A DNA stretch of 64,000 bases. Origin: Entonaema liquescens (lineage: Eukaryota > Ascomycota > Sordariomycetes > Xylariales > Xylariaceae). This document shows, in pieces, positions 33,044 to 43,801 of this stretch. Positions within the stretch are counted from its first letter, which is position 1; each line of letters starts with the position of its first letter. The notes under the pieces were generated by a model. It was not told where the DNA came from. It searched no databases and saw nothing but the letters and a program-made list of their open reading frames with translations. The stretch spans positions 1,612,001 to 1,676,000 of the forward strand of contig CADCSX010000006.1 of the NCBI GenBank assembly GCA_902805475.1, read 5' to 3'. The position numbers were made by a program, and so were the translations under genes.

Positions 33044-34109
33044 CTTCGCGGTAGTGCGATTGAATGTGTTTGAAATCTTTTGGGGGGAACTTGAGTGCTT
33101 GTCTTGAATGTCAACGATACCTATTGCTCAACTGATCAGTCGCATACTCCCCCGCAACACAGGGGTCTGATTCTGCTAGACTAGGACTTCACATCAAGGA
33201 GATGAGGCTCTAGAAAGTGAACCGTTATTGGATGACAAAGAGTGTGATGTAGTGTACCATGGACAAGGATGGTTTGGTACTATACTGTGCAACGACAGAA
33301 AGCGCATTTTGCAAAATATCAGATCATATATGCAGAGACGTGGCATTGACGACACTCTTCTTATCAATGAGAAGGCCATTTGCAACGTGGCTGGCTAATA
33401 TACCTTGAATTGCCCCGATTCTGCAGGTAATTATTGCAGTCTTGCTGACCGACTAAGGCGGGATGCTCGGGGTAGTAGCCCATATGTAGCGCGATGTCCT
33501 GGAAGTGCAAGCTATTCGCTGCCTTGTCTGGAAGCAATCAAGCACCCTGGTAGAAGAGGGTCTGGTGACGCGGCATTATAGCTAGGTAATGACGGGCTTA
33601 GGGGTTTGCACTTCTATTAAGAGCCTGTTGAGAGCAGGCTGCAAATGTACCTAACCCATAAGTGTCATAGCCGAGGATGGGGTAGAATAAGGGATCTAAA
33701 CTGAGTGTGGGACGGCTACTCGTAAGTCACATTTTCTAGATACTAGCAAACAATGGTGGAGATGACGATGAAATCGTTTATACCCATAGGGTGTACAGAA
33801 CTATCTAAGATAGTTCTGTACTTTAAAACTATTCAGCTAAACGAGGGTGTTTGTAATGATCGTAAAAGTCTCAATCTGTATACACAGCACGAAACATGAC
33901 TATCAAACTACCTAAGATCCTTACTACATCATATTCGGTAAGTTGCTCATCCTAGCCATCGTAGTCCCAGCCGTTTGACAGATTGCCCCCGCCATGGTGA
34001 AAATCTTCAAGTGGTCTAGAAATGTTTTCAGTGGTCAATATGAATAGCATTAAAGCTTAGTGAAGCAATCTTAGGACTTACTAATAGTAGGGCAATCAGG
34101 GGTGTTTAC
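33044..34109. other. Intergenic region with palindrome
   Basis: About 1.07 kb without a supported gene. A plus-strand open stretch around 33178-33396 reads coding-like (KECDVVYHGQGWFGTILC) but lacks an initiator ATG upstream. A perfect 29-bp palindrome lies at 33793-33821. Confidence 0.45.
33793..33821. repeat. Perfect 29-bp palindrome (14-bp arms, 1-nt centre)
   Basis: Arms GTACAGAACTATCT (33793-33806) and AGATAGTTCTGTAC (33808-33821) are exact reverse complements around a single A. It is the strongest short inverted repeat noticed in this intergenic region. Its role is unknown; it could be a binding site, a cruciform-forming sequence or a fragment of a mobile-element end. Confidence 0.9.
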
Positions 34110-34331
34110 TTAGCCAGACATTCCGTGGTCATTGAAACCCTCGTGGACTTTGAACAAGTCACCGTCAGGGTTGTTGGTCTTGCGATACTCCTCGGCTTCT
34201 TTTTCGATCTCGGCAAGGTGCTGCTTCCAAGGCTGAGCTCTAGAATCCTCACGCACCTTGTTCACAGTAGACTGAACCATGGACTGGGGTACAGTCGTCT
34301 CGGGAGTGGGTGTTGGAGTGACCTTGTCCAT
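34110..34331 (-). CDS. Small hydrophilic hypothetical protein, 73 aa
   Basis: A complete frame from ATG to stop. The product is hydrophilic, with a Thr/Pro-rich N-terminus (KVTPTPTPETTVPQ), a helical centre rich in Glu/Lys (HLAEIEKEAEEYRKTN) and a short C-terminal tail ending HGMSG. No signal peptide, membrane segment or family is recognised. The upstream sequence is C-rich on the coding strand, like a fungal promoter. It could be a real small gene or a chance frame; coding character is moderate. Confidence 0.45.
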   Translation of the reverse strand: MDKVTPTPTPETTVPQSMVQSTVNKVREDSRAQPWKQHLAEIEKEAEEYRKTNNPDGDLFKVHEGFNDHGMSG

Positions 34332-34739
34332 TGTGATTGGGGTGTTGTGGTTGGGTTGTTATGATCTTGTTATGAGTTGTTATATTTGGTAAGAGGTTTG
34401 AAGAACGAGTTGTCGACGGTGGAATAGAACTTGGATGAATACCAAGCCTATTTAATATTCGGCCCTAGATGAGGCTCTGGCTTGACTTAGTTGAGTCCCC
34501 ACACCACCCCTATGCACAGTGATAATGCCGCCAGACCCATGGGGTAACTAGGAGACAGCATGTCATGGGGTTGCTGCTGAGGATTCCAACCCCTGTCTAG
34601 TGCTCACAGAATTGCATTTCTCCCCCATGCTCAGTGGTTAACCGATATAGTCGTATTAGGCGAATGGAGTCCCAGAAAGAATCTGTAGAAGTACGTGGTA
34701 GGTAATAAAACAGAACAGGCTACTATATATTATATGATA
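34332..34739. other. Intergenic region
   Basis: Between the small hypothetical gene and the 3' end of the NLR gene. Nothing further was seen. Confidence 0.5.
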
Positions 34740-37700
34740 CTACATAGTCTTAGCCTTCCGTGGCGTAATGAGCCGGCATTCCCAGTGGACCAAGTAATCA
34801 TACAGGAGAGGCAAATTATCTCGATACTCTGATGATTTCCCAGATACATCCAACTTCAGAAGCTCTTCCAGCTCATCCTTAGCTTCTTTCTCTAGATCTG
34901 CACCAGAGGGGTCGTTGGGGTCAGTTTTCTTCAGGGTTTGTGATAAGTAATATTTCCCCCTGACCACGTTTTCAACAGGCCATAGACTGCCCTTGGACTT
35001 ATTCAGCACTTTTCCAATGTGTTCTCTGTAATAAGTTAGCCATACGTTTTAGTCTTATTGTGAGTGATTGACGTATACGTACTTTGCGTCAGCATAATTC
35101 TCCAAGAAGTAGCACACTATCCCGATATTAAGTCGTACTTCTAAGGTTCGCACATTATCCTTTCCGCAGTCACGCTCGCAGAACTCCAGTAAGCCCCGAA
35201 GCATTTCAAGCGCCTGCAGCATGTCACCATGTTGGAACAGCACATTTGCGTAATCAAACTTGTACAGAGTCGCTATTTGTGTTCCTGGCGTGGCCTGTTC
35301 CACAAGCTCGTAGCCCCTTTTCGAATACTCGACAGCCTTTGCGCTATCATTCTCATAAAGTAAAACGTAGGCCATCTGGTTGAAGTACTTAGAGTACTCG
35401 TAAGGGATTTCGTCTTCGGTGCCCCATTGTTGGTATTGTTCGTAGCATAACTCTAGATTCTTCCGAGCGCCCTCGAAGTCATTTATTTGCTGTTGACTAC
35501 ACACTAGGTCTGTATAGCCGTTGTGTAGCCAGATTCTGTCCTCTGGTGTGACGTCTTTGATTTGTGCAAAGCATTTTTCACGGATCGTGACACACTCTTT
35601 ACGAAGTTCAAGGCCCTCGTTCCGTTTGGTGAGGGCCATAAAATCGCTACACATGCCAATGATAGCTAGGGAATCAGCCACGAGCCGGCTAACTCGAGGG
35701 TAGCCTAAGTGGTTCAGAATCTTCTCCACCATCTTGTTGATTCTGTAAGCTTCCTCTATCCTACCCCGGTCATATAGATCCATGCCAGCGACATCTGATA
35801 GTAACTGAGCAAAGTAAAGATCACCTTCAATCTCTGGCCATGTTCGCTCGAAATAGTTGAACACTGTCATAAGATGGGGGAGCACTCGTGTGATGCGAGG
35901 CCAGACATGGGCTTCTGCAATCTGGAGCTTCATCATTACAGAAACAGAAACTTCCGAAAAGTTTTCCCGAAGCAAGTGGATCACTCTTCGGAAATGTAAG
36001 TCTCGTTGTTCTGGGTTGTGGCTGAGTTTTTGAATCATCGCTGCTTGTGTTGCGCGATGCATTCTAAGTCGGTAATGGGTGCCGGATGATGCTCTCTGTA
36101 CAAGTCGACCTTCGCCTAGTTCTGCAATGAATGAAATATATCTGTCTTCCATTAGCTTCTGTACTGCGTTAGATGAGGAAGGGATGAAGTACCTGGGTTT
36201 GCTCTGCAAGAATTCCAAGTCCTGGGACTTCACATCCTCAAAAAGTCCTTCGCTTATATCATCTGGGTTCATGAAAGCAAACATGAAGAGAAGACTCGTA
36301 GCTCCGGACGACAGCTTCTCAAGAATCTTGTCGTGGGTTGTAGACGCAGCTCTCCCGTATCGCCATGTACTATTGCTTTTCATGTCCAATGTGCTGCCAG
36401 TTGTGCGGATGATGTCGAGATAGCCCCCGAGGGTGCTTCCGGACAGCGTCATGAATCCTTGTGCGTGTGTGAGATACAATGGAGATCCTCCTAACTCATC
36501 TGAAATTTCGCTAGCGAGGGTAAATGCATCGTTGCTGTTGAAGAGTTCGGGTACGGCCATCTGCTGTAGTAAGAACTTGGCACCGGCATCGCCGTCGAAG
36601 GGCTCCAGATCGAGTTGATGATCTGCCCAAGGAGTTGATCTTTGAGAAGTGACAATAATGGAACTAGGTTTGCGCGATTTAATAGGCTTGTATCGAGTAA
36701 GACTTTTCCAGTCCTCAACATTATCAAAGACGATAAGCCAGGACCGGTCTACACAAGTCAGTAAGCGATTTGCGGCGTGGGTAATAGATTTTACCTTGGT
36801 CTTGAAGCCAGTCCAATACGATTTCCACTTGTGGCTCACTTATTTCAGCGTTATCAAAGAGACCAAGTCTCCTCCCGATGTGACCAAAAGTCTTCAAAGT
36901 CTCTGTCTCTTTCTCTGGATCAGCAGGTATCCAAAGTATGATATCATACCTGAACAGTTTATGGCTTCTGTATGCAAGCTCTATAGCAGTCTCTGTCTTC
37001 CCAACCCCGCCAATGCCGTGGATGGTGATGGACAGCGGCCTCTCTTCCTTGTGTTCGCTAACCCACTTAGATAACTTTTTCAGTTCGTCGTCACGTCCAG
37101 TGAAGTTCTTGTTTTGGTCGATCATGATATGCTGAAAAGGATACTCTACCGTCGGACCAGGCTTTGGTGCATCTTTCAAGCCCATTGTTAGACGCAACAG
37201 TTGCGCTTGACCTTCTGTCATTATATCATTGGCTTGAATGGCTCGAGTCCGTTCGGCGAGATCAACAGCACGGTCGAAATCAGCAATGTCGCTCTTTAGT
37301 TTTTCTTTTGTCTTCTTTAACGTTCGCCTTAACGAGGATGAGATCAGGTTACGGAGTACAGCCCCTTTTTACCTTTGGGTCAGCATGTAGTCGCAATAGT
37401 ATGGTTCAGGGGTACACACAAAACGGATTCTTGGCTAGGTGCCGGATGATAACCAAACAGAAATCGATATACGTCTCAAATATAGACTTCAAGCTGATCT
37501 CGAGCGACTTCTTGTTTGAATATAGGCTGAGGTCCTTCTCAAGATATGGTAGGAGGCCCTGAAGAGAGCCAAGTTGGCTCATGATCTCCTCTAATGATTC
37601 TGCGAAGACACAGGCACACTGTAGAGAGAAGGGAGTGTAAGCGCGTAATGGGTTGAAAAGGAATGCAACTTCTCTGCTTAACTTACCTCAATCACAATCA

Positions 37701-38046
37701 GGAGGATACCCCAAGTTAAAGATGCGACAGACTCGTACTGCGTCGCAGACGACATCCCGACAGAGAAAGATTTTACATGATCGAAGGTAGGATAGAGATA
37801 TTTGGTGACCAATGTAGAGACTTTCCTGTTGGCAAATTGTCTGGCGAGAACGTCTATGGTAGTTTGGAAGCTATCAAAATCTTGGTTCTGAAATGCTTCG
37901 TCGAGGGTGATGACTGGCACCTGAGATGCGGAACCAAGCTTCTTCCCGCGTCGGCGTTCCAGTAAATCCAACAGTGCCTTTAGCTCCTCCTTCCTCCGCT
38001 CCATGCTATAAGACCAGATACGACTTGAAGCAGATGCCTGACTCAT
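34740..38046 (-). CDS. Fungal NLR (STAND) protein: helical N-domain, NB-ARC, TPR; 1026 aa
   Basis: Five exons: 38046-37687, 37618-37420, 37364-36795, 36748-35083 and 35025-34740, total 3081 nt, all junctions in phase. The N-terminal ~230 residues are helical, with YESVASLTWGILLIVIEV and SLRRTLKKTKEKLKSDI, like the DUF7708/Goodbye-type N-domains of fungal STAND proteins. The NB-ARC begins near residue 265. Walker A is GIGGVGKTETA (about 301), Walker B is SWLIVFDNVED, and an RNBS/GLPL-like LGGSPLYLTHAQGF follows. The C-terminal ~400 residues carry TPR helices (EGARKNLELCYEQYQQWG, YSKRGYELVE). Fungal NLRs sense non-self or damage and can trigger incompatibility or cell death. No HeLo, patatin or amyloid motif is evident, so the effector output is unclear. 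The frame is intact throughout, arguing for a functional gene. Confidence 0.92.
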
Positions 38047-39565
38047 TGTTCTCTATTACTCGAGGTTCAGTAACTGAGTATTCTTTTGGAGGCGTCTTCA
38101 ATACGATAACTTAGGTACTGATGGTCACAACTACAGCCAACTCGAAGCGACAGGGTCCGGTATTGCTACAGCTCTCAAAGTTTATGAATTACAACGCTTG
38201 GCTACCAACATATACATACATACATATCACTATGATCGATCGAGAATAACTAACAAAGGCGTACTAGAGCTGGGGGCTAGTCTCTCAACCAGACGTTCAG
38301 GGGTTTGTCAGCCCCGGCTACAAAATAGGTAGGTGAAGGATTCCCTCATATTGCCCTCTTCGTCACCTCCAAGTCATATCTTGCACGGAACTCTAGGCAT
38401 ACATTGCCTTCGATTTGTGCTATGAAGCTTGAATAGGCAAATCCTTGTCGGCGTTTGTCCTTATAGTGAGGCTCATAGGTATTAAGCCAGTTTTCAGCCC
38501 TCTCAACTTGAACGGACAACCCTTCACTAGCTCACCGGCGCTGTAAACCGTATGAGTTAAGTCATCAATCTCGGTGTATATTCTATAACAGGGTGGTTTG
38601 CGGTACTCCAACCTTGGATAAACCAAACTTCAGCAGCGATCATGTTTATATTGGAGTCCGTGCAATAAAGGGTCCTCCAATCGGGTTGTTACATTCTGAG
38701 CCGGAAATGTGACAAACACCGAGCCTTGAGTATTATGCAAATGCCAGCCACGTCCTTTTTCTTCTTTTCCTTATTCATGATAGTTTGCAGGGAGATACCT
38801 AGCCCATTAGAGGCACATTTTACGAGATCAGAATAGATATACTCAGTAACCGGGCGTTGAATGTTTTGGGGTAACATTCAAAAAAACGACTCTGTCAGCA
38901 GCTTTGTTCATTTTTGTCTAGCTGCCTAAATATAAATCCTATAATTCATTTATTGATCGGGCAACATACCACGCACGCATATCCATGCAGTCCTTCATAC
39001 CCAGGAGCCTATAACTAAGAGCCTTATAACCAGGACCCTGTTAACGTGCTGTAAGTGTGATACATAATATTTACTCAGCCTGCTTCCAACTTACCCCAAT
39101 CCATCCCCAGCTATTCACACACAGCCTGCTTCCAAGCAAGGTGCCTAATGCAGCCTGCCTTCCAGGTCTCTTCATGTGCGACCATGACGTGGCCGTGCGG
39201 CTGTATCTTCACTAAGAGCTCTCTCTCTCTCTTTAACCTACACACTTCCATCCGGCATCAATATCGTCTTTCCTCTTTCTCCTTCTTATCAAGAAGTCTA
39301 AGCTCAGCTGCATTTAGCAGATCATCGTTGAAACTATCCCACCCTGCATCCATCATACCTATCCCGCATGTGCCTGTCCAAAAAGTCCCTATTCGCTATA
39401 ACCGCTTGTCTTATCATCGCAATAGCAATCAGGTTCGAATTGAGCACACTCAATCACCACTTACCAGGGCCGATGCCATGTACGTTTAATCGTAATTCAC
39501 TACCTCCTCATATTTTATAAAGAATAAAACAACTTATCTTAGTCCTAGATAGGCCTCCAAACACC
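38047..39565. other. Intergenic region
   Basis: 1.5 kb without a supported gene. Minus-strand frames at 38420-38626 and 38689-38877 were considered and not accepted. Three imperfect copies of CAGCCTGCTTCCAA lie between 39077 and 39166, and a CT microsatellite lies at 39219-39232. The last ~400 bases are pyrimidine-rich and probably the promoter/5' leader of the serine hydrolase gene. Confidence 0.5.
39219..39232. repeat. CT dinucleotide run
   Basis: A CT repeat of about seven units in the presumed promoter of the beta-lactamase-fold gene. Confidence 0.7.
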
Positions 39566-41167
39566 ATGGCAGGCCTATCTTCTCGAATCGACGCTCTGCG
39601 CCCAAAAATTGAAGAGCTGATGCACATCGGCGGCACACCTGGCCTTTCTCTTGGTATTATGCACCAGGGAGAACGTGTCTACTATGCTAGCTATGGCTAC
39701 CGCGATGTTGAGCAGGGTCTTCCGCCAACAGATGAGACCGTTCTCCCCGTCTGCTCTTTGACAAAGGCTGTTACCTCAGCAGCGCTAGGGATTCTTGTCG
39801 ACGAGAAGAAGGCAACCTGGGACACATTGGTCAAGGACGCTCTGCCTTCATTTAACATCAACGATGAAATTCTGCAAGACCACATGACACTCGCTGATCT
39901 TCTCTGCCATCGATCAGGCATGTCGTGGGCCGATAACCTTGTTATCGGTACCGAGAACAATATACTCATAAGTGAAAAGGACTCCATGAAATATCTCAAC
40001 AGCCTGACTCGCTTGCTCCCTTTTCGCGGACAATTTGCCTACAACAACATGGCTTATGAAGTCGCCGGCAAGGTCATTGAGTCATTAAGCCAGCAATCCT
40101 TCTTTGACTTTATCCAGAGTAGAATCTTCGATCCCCTGGATATGACCCGAACTTTCCTCAAGACCCCCCCTTCAGACCTGGACAACGTCGGGAAGTGCTA
40201 CAACGCGCTCGGTGACGGAACCTCAGCACCTATCACTTGCGTTAAGACTGGGGATGATTGGTTCGGTGCACCGCACGCGGGAATGCGATCCTGCGTCAGT
40301 GACCTGATGAAGCTGTATAAGGCTTTCATGACGGGCTTCAATGACCAGATTACGTCTGGGGAGACGTCAACAGCTAAGGTGCCATTAAAGCAGGTCAACC
40401 AGCTGATGACGGCTAAGATGTTCATGGACCAGCCTTCCAGAAACGAGGCATCCTATGGTCTTGGCTGGGGCAGAGTTCAACTTCCCGGAAGAATGGGCCA
40501 AATAGGTATCAATCCCGATTTAATGCCAAATGGGATGCCCATCGTAGGGAAAGGAGTCACGCCAAGACTGGTCATTTTCCATCAAGGAAGTCTACCTGGC
40601 GCCCTCTGTATCAACCTCCTTCTCCCAGATACTAATAGCGCAATTGTCATCACTTCGAATGCTCTAGCTCTCAACGATGTTCCTGACTGGGTTGGACAGC
40701 TTGTTCTCGAAGAGTTCCTCGAGGTCCCAGAGTCACAGCGGAACGACTATATCGCAGCTTCTAAAATCTCATCGGCAGAAAACCTAAAGTGGTACCCTAA
40801 CCTTGTCAAAGAACTTCAGCAAGCTCAGAAGAACGGAACATCTCCAAAAGATCTTGGGAGCTATGCTGGAACATACTGGGACTCTCTTCATATCGTCAAG
40901 GTTGTCGTCACTGTGGAGGATGGGAGACTCTACTGGGCTCTCCAGGGCCTGGAGTCGGAGAAGTTCAGTCTCGCACATTATGAAGATGATACTTTCACTT
41001 GGCTGCAGCCACGAGAGGAACTGTCTCGGCGTGGTAGATGGGTGGGTCCCGATCAAGGACCGGACTTCTGGAAGGTCGAGTTCAAGATAGGGGAAGATGG
41101 CAAGCCTGACCGTCTATACTGGGTGCATGATAATGGCGTCCCAGCAGTTGAGTATAGTAAAGAGTGA
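39566..41167 (+). CDS. Beta-lactamase-fold serine hydrolase (penicillin-binding/esterase-like), 533 aa
   Basis: Single exon. Class C beta-lactamase-type active-site motifs are all visible: SLTK (SxxK) at residues 64-67, YNN (YxN) at about 159, and HQG (in place of KTG) at about 339. An additional C-terminal domain of about 110 residues (YAGTYWDSLHIVKVVV) is like the lipocalin-type extension seen in fungal members. No signal peptide is apparent, so it is probably cytosolic. Such fungal proteins are esterases, peptidases or transesterases, often linked to secondary metabolism (LovD-like), rather than antibiotic resistance determinants. No polyketide synthase is nearby, so the substrate is unknown. 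Confidence 0.88.
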   Translation: MAGLSSRIDALRPKIEELMHIGGTPGLSLGIMHQGERVYYASYGYRDVEQGLPPTDETVLPVCSLTKAVTSAALGILVDEKKATWDTLVKDALPSFNINDEILQDHMTLADLLCHRSGMSWADNLVIGTENNILISEKDSMKYLNSLTRLLPFRGQFAYNNMAYEVAGKVIESLSQQSFFDFIQSRIFDPLDMTRTFLKTPPSDLDNVGKCYNALGDGTSAPITCVKTGDDWFGAPHAGMRSCVSDLMKLYKAFMTGFNDQITSGETSTAKVPLKQVNQLMTAKMFMDQPSRNEASYGLGWGRVQLPGRMGQIGINPDLMPNGMPIVGKGVTPRLVIFHQGSLPGALCINLLLPDTNSAIVITSNALALNDVPDWVGQLVLEEFLEVPESQRNDYIAASKISSAENLKWYPNLVKELQQAQKNGTSPKDLGSYAGTYWDSLHIVKVVVTVEDGRLYWALQGLESEKFSLAHYEDDTFTWLQPREELSRRGRWVGPDQGPDFWKVEFKIGEDGKPDRLYWVHDNGVPAVEYSKE

Positions 41168-42076
41168 CTAGATGGCAGTCACCCTGTCCGAACTACTTCC
41201 AAGGCCAAACTTAGAACTGGCTGTTTAGGAATCTTCACATCCCTAGCAAGGAGATTTTCCGCCCATGGTTAATCATGAAAGCCGATAGGCAGATAATAGA
41301 TCTAAGATTGAATCCACTCAAAAGTTGACGATGTTGTGTTCATTTTGCACACCGTACCAGTATAATAGTAGCAGAACTTACTTATACCAATTCGAATTAA
41401 TATTGCAATTAAGACTTACCCCGTAATAAGCATGTTAATGCTTCGTGTTTAAGTTGGACTATCTTGGGATAAAATAGCCGTTCTATTCCTATACAAGGCC
41501 AGGTGTACCTAGGTACTTGCTTTTGTCACCTAGTGGGATCAACAACGAGGGAGACAAGTTTATTATTCCACGGAGAATCACAATCTAGCTATTGGAGCCT
41601 ATGATTATCCTTGATTCTGTAAGTCTTAGCTATAACTCTGACAAATCAGCACTTTTCGATGAAATGTATTTAAAGCCCCCCTATTGCAGTACCACAGGAC
41701 AAACAGCCCATGGAACAGGTTCACACTAATCTTTGACAAATGCCAAGTTTGAAAGTGCCTTGCCTGGCCCAACCCCGCTGTGATCGATCCTATAATGAGG
41801 CGATCTCAGGCAGGCTCGAGCTTGGTGTCTTGGAGACGAAATTGACATGGAAGACCTGCCTCTACAAACTCAACGCCACGTCATCCATACGCCCTGACCT
41901 ACGTTCTATTTATTCCCCATTGACTCTCTATCGAAGACTAGCTCATTAATCTCTTAGTTGTCAGCGTTGATCATAGCCGTCACTGCAGCTATTTCATCAA
42001 ACCCCCACTTTCCACCCTTTCATTTGGTTGTTGCTACCACAAGCCTTGATCCTCCAACCTCCAAAACAGATTGACT
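41168..42076. other. Intergenic region
   Basis: No supported gene. A perfect short palindrome GTACCTAGGTAC lies at 41505-41516. The final ~100 bases are probably the leader of the peptidase gene. Confidence 0.5.
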
Positions 42077-42887
42077 ATGTCGACTTCGCCTAATATTCGC
42101 TATATTGTGGTTACTGGAGCGGGGGTAAGTACACGTAAACCTACCCAGCCAGACTTCCAGATGCTAAATTCTCCACCGTACATCAGGGAGAGCCAGAAGG
42201 GAACCCATCCCCCGCTGTACGGGACTCTATTCCCTCAGAACTCTCTCTGGACGATGGAACCATCGTCAAAATACTAAAGTACCCGCGTGAAAGGACATGT
42301 TCTTTCCGCGAGATGCGAGAAACCAACGAGGAGATCTGGTCTGGTGACCCCTCTGTGTTCGGGGAGGCGGCAGCCTTTGATGGAGGCCGTCTACCTCGCA
42401 TCGACTTGGTACTCCATATCGGCAAGTGCACGCAGAAGAAGCCCGGCTATTGGGTCGAAAGTGTTGCCAGACGCGACGTCTATAAGGGCGTTGATGACGA
42501 AGACCAGACTTTTCCGCCCGGACAAACGGGTCCTGGTGGAATATGGGAGGGCCTACCCGAGAGACTAAGTCCTTGTTTCGATGTTGATAAGGCCGTTGAT
42601 ATCATTGGTCGCGAGCACCCCGTGAGTAGTTTCCCTTCTTTCTTCCCCTAAATGATTTAGTGCGGATGGTTTATAATGATTAGGACGTAATATCTGGAAG
42701 ATCCGATGACGCGGGGTCCTCATTCTGCGAATTCGAGTTGTTCTTGTCTCTTGCTGTCTGTGTGAAGAGAAGGGAGGCTCTTCGGGCGGCATTCTTCCAC
42801 ATACCGCCTGGACAACTACCGGAGGATATTGAAGCACATACTGCAGTGACAGTAACTCTCATTAAAGCATTAGCGGGTCTAATTTGA
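42077..42887 (+). CDS. Pyroglutamyl-peptidase I-like protein (C15 family), 228 aa
   Basis: Three exons: 42077-42124, 42187-42621 and 42684-42887, introns 62 nt each with GTAAGT/GTGAGT donors; all phase 0. It begins NIRYIVVTGAG, where the family has VTGFGPF, then GEPEGNPSPAV in place of the usual NPSWE block, and VDLVLHIG is represented by RIDLVLHIGKC. The catalytic cysteine sits in SDDAGSSFCEFELFLSLA (Cys ~176) and the catalytic His in FFHIPP (about 200). A glutamate is present in WVESVARRDVY. C15 enzymes remove N-terminal pyroglutamate from peptides. The FGPF element is altered, so activity is likely but not certain. Exon 1 codes only 16 residues. Confidence 0.87.
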
Positions 42888-43801
42888 ACTTTGTGTATCA
42901 TTTCCTTACTGCCGCCGCTAGCTATTTAGTAAAGACAAGAGAAAGTTAAAAGGTTTCCAATGTCTTAGTTGTCTAGTCAGGTTCAACAGGAAACTCGTAT
43001 ATAGGAGGTATATACATGTCTTTAGCTATTGGCTTATTAAAACCATGAACTATGAACATCAGAAGTTAAAAAGAAGCAATAAATCCTAATATGTATCAAC
43101 TTAGAGACACGATGCTCGTACCAGCACTCCTAAATCCATAGACATGCAATAGTCCACCCGGATAGTATCCTTGGGACTCAGAGTATCACGGGTTAGCAGT
43201 TATTTCTACCCACTCAGTGACAGAGCACTGTTAACGCAACTAAACCATATGCGTCTGAGCATCCAGTACCTCTCCCTAAATCCGCCCTACTTAACACCGG
43301 TTAAACACCAGTTTAAAGCAGCGGGTTGCCTACAACTCCGGGAGGGCAAGATTTGGCGAGCGTTACACTCAAACCTCGCAGCCTTATGTGAACGGTTTCG
43401 GTTTATTTGGAATTGCAACATACGTTGATGAAAAGTTGCCATTCCACTTATACTACGCACGCCATAGCTTATTCATGCCGTTACATTGAATCCACAACAT
43501 GTTCGTACATATTAGTCAGAAGCTGACGCCAGCTGGAAGGGGGGCGGGCGCTGGCGACTGACCCTCACTACCGACCGCTCCTATAAGCAAGAGTCTCGAA
43601 AGATTAAACACATCATGAGATGGATCATAATGATTCCTTCCGCCTTTCCGCAGACTCGAAAGTTCATTGCCGATCTCCCGGCGGTGATTCCTCGGCTTCT
43701 AAAGGACTAAGAGGGACGGGTTTTAAGCAGTTACTTGGGTTTTAGCGATACGTCGAACCTGAGAAGGCAACGTCTAGCTTTACTCGCTACCCTAACTTCT
43801 C
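42888..43801. other. Intergenic region
   Basis: No supported gene; an 85-codon frame at 43171-43428 lacks any domain. The last part is likely the promoter of the GH27 gene. Confidence 0.5.

Noticed and set aside
38420..38877. Minus-strand frames (VYSAGELVKGCPFKLRG) hinting at an arrestin-like fold
   Set aside because: Only a short vague resemblance; no consistent exon model joins the two frames.
39148..39489. 113-codon plus frame just before the beta-lactamase-fold gene
   Set aside because: Pyrimidine-rich sequence translates to Ser/Leu/Phe-rich nonsense; better explained as promoter and 5' leader.
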